A DNA stretch of 64,000 nucleotides from Azonexaceae bacterium s22. Lineage in GTDB: Bacteria > Pseudomonadota > Gammaproteobacteria > Burkholderiales > Rhodocyclaceae. The notes under the pieces are model-generated. The model worked only from the letters and a program-made list of their open reading frames with translations, did no database searches and was not told the DNA's origin. The stretch is from NCBI GenBank assembly GCA_016617495.1, contig WYCU01000002.1, positions 399,538-463,537 on the forward strand. The letters run 5' to 3'. A program made the translations under genes and the position numbers. Below, in pieces: positions 58,127-64,000 of this stretch (its first letter is position 1; the number at the start of each line of letters is the position of its first letter).

Positions 58127-60526
58127 TTGAGCAAGCTGATTGTAAGAAAGGCCGCGGTGCTTGGTGCCGGCGTGATGGGGGCGCAGATTGCGGCGCACCT
58201 CGCCAATGCCAATGTGCCGGTCGTGCTGTTCGATCTGCCGGCGCGGGAAGGCGACAAGAACGGTGTGGTCAACAAGGCCCTCGAAGGGCTGAAGAAGCTG
58301 GAGCCGGCTCCGCTGGCCAGCAAGGCCAAGCTGAAGTACATCGATGCTGCGAACTACGATGAGCATCTGCCGCTGCTGGCCGAGTGCGATCTGGTGATCG
58401 AGGCCATCGCCGAGCGCATGGACTGGAAGAACGACCTCTACGCCAAGATCGCGCCGCATCTGGCTGCGCACACCATTGTCGCCTCCAACACCTCGGGGCT
58501 GTCGATGAATGCGCTGGCGCAGGCGTTGCCGGAGGCGGTGCGTCCGCGCTTTTGCGGCATCCACTTCTTCAACCCGCCGCGTTACATGCATCTGGTCGAA
58601 ATCATCGGCACGCAAACCACCGATGCCGCCACGCTCGATGCGCTGGAAACCTGGCTGACCTCGCGTTTGGGCAAGGGCGTGATCCGCGCGCTGGATACCC
58701 CGAACTTCGTGGCCAACCGCATCGGCGTGTTTTCCATTCTGGCGGTGATGCACCACACCCAGGCCTTCGGCCTCGGCTTCGATGAAGTCGATGCGTTGAC
58801 CGGCCCCAAGATCGGCCGTCCGAAGAGCGCCACCTACCGCACGGCGGATGTCGTGGGCCTCGACACCCTGGCGCATGTGGTCAAGACCATGCAGGACACG
58901 CTGCCGGACGATCCGTGGCATGCGCATTTCAACGTGCCGCTCTGGCTCAAGGCCTTGATCGAGAAAGGCGCGCTCGGGCAAAAGACCCGCTGCGGCATCT
59001 TCCGCAAGCAGGGCAAGGAAATCCAGGTGCTCGATCTGGCCAAGCAGGATTACCGCAGCTCGGGCGGCGAGATCGCCGAGGAGGTGGCGGCCATCCTCAA
59101 GATCAGGCATCCGGCCGAGAAATTCGCCGCGCTGCGCGCTTGCACGCATCCGCAGGCGCAATTCCTGTGGGCCATTTTCCGCGACGTGTTCCACTACTGC
59201 GCCGCGCAGCTCGAACACATTGCCGACAACGCCCGCGATGTCGATTTCGCCATGCGCTGGGGCTTCGGCTGGGCGCAAGGCCCGTTTGAAACCTGGCAGG
59301 CTGCGGGCTGGGCCGACATTGCACAGGCCATCGCCGCCGACATTGCCGCCGGCAAGGCCATGAGCGCCACGCCGCTGCCGGCCTGGGCGCTGGAAGCCGG
59401 GCGCACCGGCGTGCATACGCCGGCTGGTTCCTACGCTGCGCGCCGCAACGCCTATGCGCCGCGTTCCACGCTGCCGGTTTATCGCCGCCAGTTGTTCCCG
59501 GAACGTGTGCTGGGCGAAAACGCCGCGCCGCCGGAAAAATCGGGCGAAACCCTGTACGAGAACGAGGGCGTCCGCCTGTGGCGTCTGCCGACCGTCGATG
59601 CCGGCATCGGCATCGTGTCGGTCAAATCCAAAATGCACACCATCGGCAACGAGGTACTCGATGGCGTCATCGCCGCCGTGCGTCAGGCCGAAACGACGCT
59701 GGATGGCGTGGTGATCTGGCATGAGCCCCCGTTTGCCGTGGGCGCCAATCTGGCGCAGGTGAGCGAGGCCATCGCCGCCGGCCAGTTCGATCTGCTGGAA
59801 GCCACCGTCGAAAAATTCCAGCGCGCATCGCAGACGCTGAAGTACGCCCAGGTGCCGGTCGTCACGGCGGTGCAGGGCATGGCGCTCGGCGGCGGTTGCG
59901 AGTTTGTGATGCATGCCGCCAAGCGCGTGATGGCACTGGAAAGCTATGTCGGGCTGGTCGAGGCCGGCGTGGGGCTGATCCCGGCTGGCGGCGGTTGCAA
60001 GGAATTCGCCGTGCGCGCCGCCGAGTGGGCCGCCCAGTCGGCCACGCCCGGCGAGGTCTTCGATTTCCTGCAACCGGCCTTCATGACCATCGCGATGGCC
60101 AAGGTGGCCAAGAGCGCCGTCGAGGTGGTCGATTACGGCTTTGCCAAGCCCTCGGACACCATCCTCTTCAATGCCAACGAACTGCTGTTCGTCGCCATCA
60201 AGGAAGCGCGGGCCCTGGCCGATGCCGGCTATGCGCCGCCGCCGATGGCGCGGGGCATTCCGGTGGCCGGCAAGACCGGCATCGCCACCTTCGAGATGAT
60301 GCTGGTCAACATGAAGGAGGGCGGCATGATCTCGGCGCACGACTACAAGGTTGCCAAATCCGCAGCCATCGCCCTGTGCGGCGGCGAGATCGAAGGCGGC
60401 AGCAAGGTCGACGAAGAGTGGCTGATTACCGTCGAGCGCCGGCTGTTCGTCGAGCTGCTGAAAGACCCCATGACCCAGGCCCGGATCAAGCACATGCTCG
60501 ATACCGGCAAACCGCTACGCAATTGA
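58127..60526 (+). CDS. fadN: Multifunctional 3-hydroxyacyl-CoA dehydrogenase/enoyl-CoA hydratase, FadN order
   Basis: This 799-residue enzyme has the dehydrogenase domain first (AAVLGAGVMGAQIAAHLA at about 8-25, then IHFFNPPRYMHLVEII) and the hydratase/isomerase domain last (VQGMALGGGCEFVMHAA and VEAGVGLIPAGGG, about 500-720). This is the order of Bacillus FadN. Translation starts at TTG 58127, supported by AAAGGAG six bases upstream and by the family N-terminus MSKLIVRKAAVLGAG. It heads the second beta-oxidation operon. Confidence 0.93.
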   Translation: MSKLIVRKAAVLGAGVMGAQIAAHLANANVPVVLFDLPAREGDKNGVVNKALEGLKKLEPAPLASKAKLKYIDAANYDEHLPLLAECDLVIEAIAERMDWKNDLYAKIAPHLAAHTIVASNTSGLSMNALAQALPEAVRPRFCGIHFFNPPRYMHLVEIIGTQTTDAATLDALETWLTSRLGKGVIRALDTPNFVANRIGVFSILAVMHHTQAFGLGFDEVDALTGPKIGRPKSATYRTADVVGLDTLAHVVKTMQDTLPDDPWHAHFNVPLWLKALIEKGALGQKTRCGIFRKQGKEIQVLDLAKQDYRSSGGEIAEEVAAILKIRHPAEKFAALRACTHPQAQFLWAIFRDVFHYCAAQLEHIADNARDVDFAMRWGFGWAQGPFETWQAAGWADIAQAIAADIAAGKAMSATPLPAWALEAGRTGVHTPAGSYAARRNAYAPRSTLPVYRRQLFPERVLGENAAPPEKSGETLYENEGVRLWRLPTVDAGIGIVSVKSKMHTIGNEVLDGVIAAVRQAETTLDGVVIWHEPPFAVGANLAQVSEAIAAGQFDLLEATVEKFQRASQTLKYAQVPVVTAVQGMALGGGCEFVMHAAKRVMALESYVGLVEAGVGLIPAGGGCKEFAVRAAEWAAQSATPGEVFDFLQPAFMTIAMAKVAKSAVEVVDYGFAKPSDTILFNANELLFVAIKEARALADAGYAPPPMARGIPVAGKTGIATFEMMLVNMKEGGMISAHDYKVAKSAAIALCGGEIEGGSKVDEEWLITVERRLFVELLKDPMTQARIKHMLDTGKPLRN

Positions 60527-60655
60527 TTCCATGCCTGCGCCGCGCCATGACTTTGTCGCCGCCGCTTGCCGTGCCAAGTGCACTGTCTGCGCGCCGGCTT
60601 CGCGTCCTGGCGCAGCGCCGACACGGAATCCCTCTCTTCGAGGAGACATAGAACA

Positions 60656-61852
<1,197 letters not shown>

Positions 61853-61855
61853 GGA

Positions 61856-61869
61856 TTGTCGCGGTCGAC
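61856..61869 (+). repeat. Dispersed 14-bp element, copy q
   Basis: This is a perfect core 3 bp after the thiolase stop, followed by CGCTGAAAAAGGGCAAAAA, the most complete A-rich flank. The next start codon is 25 bp further. Confidence 0.92.
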
Positions 61870-61894
61870 CGCTGAAAAAGGGCAAAAACCGTCG

Positions 61895-62413
61895 ATGAAA
61901 CCGGCCTGGCTTGCCAAACTCCCACCCGCCTGGCGCTCGCGGATGGTCCGTCTGGGGTTCAACCTCCATCCGGCCTTTCGCGGCACCGGGGGCCGGGTGT
62001 TCCATGTGGCGCCGGATTTGCGGCATATCCGCATCCGTCTGCCGCACAAATGGAATACCACCAATATCGTCGGTTCGCTCTACGGCGGCTCGCTGTTTGC
62101 GATCACCGACGGCGCCCACCCGATGATGCTGATGGCGGCGCTGGGTGACGGTTATGTGATCTGGGACAAGGCCGCCAGCATTCGTTACAAGAAACCGGGC
62201 TACACCACGCTCTACGCCGATTTCGTCCTCGACGATGCCGAGCTCGCCGCCATCCGCGCCGAACTCGCCCGCACGCCGGAACTCGAACGGACGTACACGG
62301 TGGAACTCAAGGATGCGCAGGGCACGGTGCATACCGTGGTCGAACGCACCGTCTATATCGCCGAAAAAAACCACTACCGGCAAAAAAACACCGAAGGAGA
62401 CAAAACACCATGA
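61895..62413 (+). CDS. DUF4442 hotdog-fold thioesterase-like protein
   Basis: This 172-residue protein fits the DUF4442 family, hotdog-fold proteins related to acyl-CoA thioesterases. The core segment NTTNIVGSLYGGSLFAITDGAHPMM corresponds to the hotdog central helix, and DKAASIRYKKPGYTTLYADF follows. In this operon it could release fatty acids from CoA or trim stalled intermediates. That role is inferred. The A-rich flank of the dispersed element lies in its leader and no better ribosome-binding site is seen. The stop overlaps the next gene (ATGA). Confidence 0.8.
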   Translation: MKPAWLAKLPPAWRSRMVRLGFNLHPAFRGTGGRVFHVAPDLRHIRIRLPHKWNTTNIVGSLYGGSLFAITDGAHPMMLMAALGDGYVIWDKAASIRYKKPGYTTLYADFVLDDAELAAIRAELARTPELERTYTVELKDAQGTVHTVVERTVYIAEKNHYRQKNTEGDKTP

Positions 62414-63000
62414 AGCTGCATCGTTTGCGAAGCACGGCCCGCGCGGCCATCCCGATGCTTTCCCTGCTGGCGGCCCTGGCCTTGCCGGCGCATGCGGCCG
62501 AAGTGGCTGGCGTGCGTATCGAGGACCGCATTGCCGTCGGCAACAGCGAACTCCTGCTCAACGGCGCCGGGGTCCGCACCAAGCTCTTCGTCAAGGTCTA
62601 TGTCGGTGCCTTGTACGCCACCCAGAAAAGCAGCACGCCGGCGGTCCTGATCGATGCCGCCACGCCGCGCCGCATGGTCCTGCGCATGTTGCGCGATGTC
62701 GAAGCCGAAACGCTCTACAACGCCCTGCGCGACGGCCTGCGCGACAACAACAGCGAGGCGGAACTGGCGGCGCTCAAGACGCAAACCGAGCAGTTTGCCG
62801 AGATCATGAAGCGCATCGGCACGGCAAAATCCGGCGATACCGTGGCGCTCGACTTCCTCTCCGACGGCATCGGTGTAAGCTTGAACGGCGAAGCGCGCGG
62901 CAAGGTTGCCGGAGCAGCTTTCGCCCGCGCCCTGCTCAAGGTCTGGCTGGGTGACAATCCGGCCGATGCCGCCCTCAAGAAGGCGTTGCTCGCCGGCTGA
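62410..63000 (+). CDS. Chalcone-isomerase-like exported protein
   Basis: This 196-residue protein has a signal peptide ending near AHAAE and a chalcone-isomerase-like domain: [21 protein letters not shown], then [17 protein letters not shown], and C-terminal [27 protein letters not shown]. Bacterial members are not known flavonoid enzymes. The fold is related to plant fatty-acid-binding FAP proteins. Location between a thioesterase-like gene and fadD suggests periplasmic handling of fatty acids, which is inferred. Confidence 0.85.
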   Translation: MKLHRLRSTARAAIPMLSLLAALALPAHAAEVAGVRIEDRIAVGNSELLLNGAGVRTKLFVKVYVGALYATQKSSTPAVLIDAATPRRMVLRMLRDVEAETLYNALRDGLRDNNSEAELAALKTQTEQFAEIMKRIGTAKSGDTVALDFLSDGIGVSLNGEARGKVAGAAFARALLKVWLGDNPADAALKKALLAG

Positions 63001-63020
63001 CGAGAACGAGGAGAGAGAAC

Positions 63021-64000
63021 ATGGACCGCATCTGGCTCAAGAATTATCCCCCCGGCGTCCCCGCCGACATCGGCATCGACCACATTCCTTCGCTGGTCGG
63101 GCTGTTCGAGGAAGCCTGCCGCAAGTACGCCGACAAGGTCGCCTACGTCAGCATGGACAAGACCATGACCTATGGCGAACTCGATCAGCTCACGCGCGAT
63201 TTCGCCGGCTGGCTGCAATCGGTCGGCATGCAGAAGGGCGACCGCGTGGCGCTGATGATGCCCAACCTGCTGCAGTATCCGGTGGCCTTGTTCGGCACCC
63301 TGCGCGCCGGTTGTGTCGTGGTGAATTGCAACCCGCTCTACACCCCGCGCGAACTGGAGCACCAGCTCAAGGATTCGGGCGCCACGGCCATCGTCATCGT
63401 CGAAAACTTCGCGCATACGCTGGAGCAGGTCATCGGCCAGACGGCGATCCGCCATGTGGTCGTCACGCCCATGGGCGAGATGCTCGGCGCCGTGAAGGGC
63501 ACGCTGGTCAATCTGGTTGTGCGTCACGTCAAAAAGCTGGTGCCGGCTTGGAACCTGCCCGGCGCCATCCGTTTCAACGCCGCGCTGGCCACCGGGCAGC
63601 AGCACGGCCATGTGTCGGTGCCGCTGGGGCAGGAGGATCTCGCTTTCCTGCAATACACCGGGGGCACCACGGGCATCTCCAAGGGCGCGATGCTCACCCA
63701 TGCCAACATCAGCGCCAACGTCATGCAGGCCCACGCCTGGATCAAGCCGGTGGTCCGCGACGGCGAGGAATTCATCATTACCGCCTTGCCGCTGTACCAC
63801 GTGTTTGCCTTGACCGCGAACTGCTTGACCTTCCTGATGATCGGCGCGCGCAACCTGCTGATTGCCAACCCGCGCGACATTCCCGGCTTCATCAAGGAAT
63901 GGGGCAAGTATCCGATCACCGTGGTTACGGGCGTGAATACGCTGTTCAACGCGCTGCTTAACCACCCGGATTTTGCCAAGCTCGATTTCTCGACGCTCAA
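63021..64000 (+). CDS. fadD: Long-chain acyl-CoA synthetase FadD (3' part outside window)
   Basis: The first 326 residues are present. FadD activates imported fatty acids to acyl-CoA, at the inner face of the membrane. The AMP-binding motif [16 protein letters not shown] is intact, as are [20 protein letters not shown] and [22 protein letters not shown] precedes the ATG at 63021. It is the last visible gene of the operon that begins at fadN. Confidence 0.95.
   Translation, partial: MDRIWLKNYPPGVPADIGIDHIPSLVGLFEEACRKYADKVAYVSMDKTMTYGELDQLTRDFAGWLQSVGMQKGDRVALMMPNLLQYPVALFGTLRAGCVVVNCNPLYTPRELEHQLKDSGATAIVIVENFAHTLEQVIGQTAIRHVVVTPMGEMLGAVKGTLVNLVVRHVKKLVPAWNLPGAIRFNAALATGQQHGHVSVPLGQEDLAFLQYTGGTTGISKGAMLTHANISANVMQAHAWIKPVVRDGEEFIITALPLYHVFALTANCLTFLMIGARNLLIANPRDIPGFIKEWGKYPITVVTGVNTLFNALLNHPDFAKLDFSTL

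Noticed and set aside
58103-60493. 796-residue minus-strand open frame
   Set aside because: It is antisense to fadN, of low-complexity His/Arg/Gly composition with no motif. The same applies to the long antisense frames opposite fadE/thiolase (48674-51418), gpmI (7509-9449), comEC (20334-22103) and relA (35188-37572).

Overview
The window is chromosomal DNA of a GC-rich Gram-negative bacterium. Its gene content (RF2 frameshift gene, recJ beside a phosphoglycerate-mutase-like gene, lolCD, comEC, monofunctional relA, ppk, a DUF3567 gene, acetoacetyl/acyl-CoA catabolism) fits a betaproteobacterium, probably Rhodocyclales. This placement is inferred from protein resemblance by eye, without a database search. 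No rRNA, tRNA or CRISPR array was seen.

Layout. 1-22.5 kb is mostly housekeeping: lysS (cut by the left edge), a Gate-domain membrane protein, an RND efflux pair, prfB with its programmed +1 frameshift, gpmI, a TPR/beta-barrel outer-membrane protein, an SLC13 transporter, recJ, lolCD, a ClpX-like ATPase that lacks several ClpX hallmarks, and comEC. 22.6-33.5 kb is an accessory catabolic cluster: an OprD-like porin, five alpha/beta-hydrolase proteins (two secreted MetX-like paralogues, one of them carrying a second hydrolase domain), an unknown partner protein, a GlxA/AraC-type regulator and an isochorismatase-like hydrolase. 33.5-46.8 kb holds mtfA, an EamA transporter, relA, a periplasmic-sensor diguanylate cyclase, ppk, an isochorismate-synthase/MenE pair, and a dihydroneopterin-aldolase-like/DHFR pair. 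46.8-64 kb is a large fatty-acid beta-oxidation locus: a PsrA-like TetR regulator, fadE, thiolase, degV, a FadJ-type multifunctional enzyme, FadL, then a FadN-type multifunctional enzyme, a second thiolase, a DUF4442 thioesterase-like protein, a chalcone-isomerase-like protein and fadD (cut by the right edge). Three copies of a TCAAAC-N4-GTTTGA-type operator (one in front of the regulator, one before fadL, one before fadN) suggest a single regulon.

The beta-oxidation locus is interrupted at 55.7-58.0 kb by an A+T-richer island with a HEPN-like gene, a PIN toxin/excisionase-like antitoxin pair, a 9-bp tandem repeat in the toxin-antitoxin leader and a GGGACAGAGCA inverted repeat. The island is bounded by 34-bp direct repeats.

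The most striking feature is a dispersed asymmetric 14-bp element, TTGTCGCGGTCGAC, usually followed by an A-rich stretch. I count 17 copies on both strands, roughly one per 3.8 kb. Most lie between genes, often just after a stop codon, and five lie inside genes where they are translated in different frames. The two copies bounding the island belong to this family, and the right-hand copy supplies the apparent -35 box of the fadN promoter. Its density and distribution resemble DNA uptake sequences or other highly iterated genome motifs. The function is unknown.
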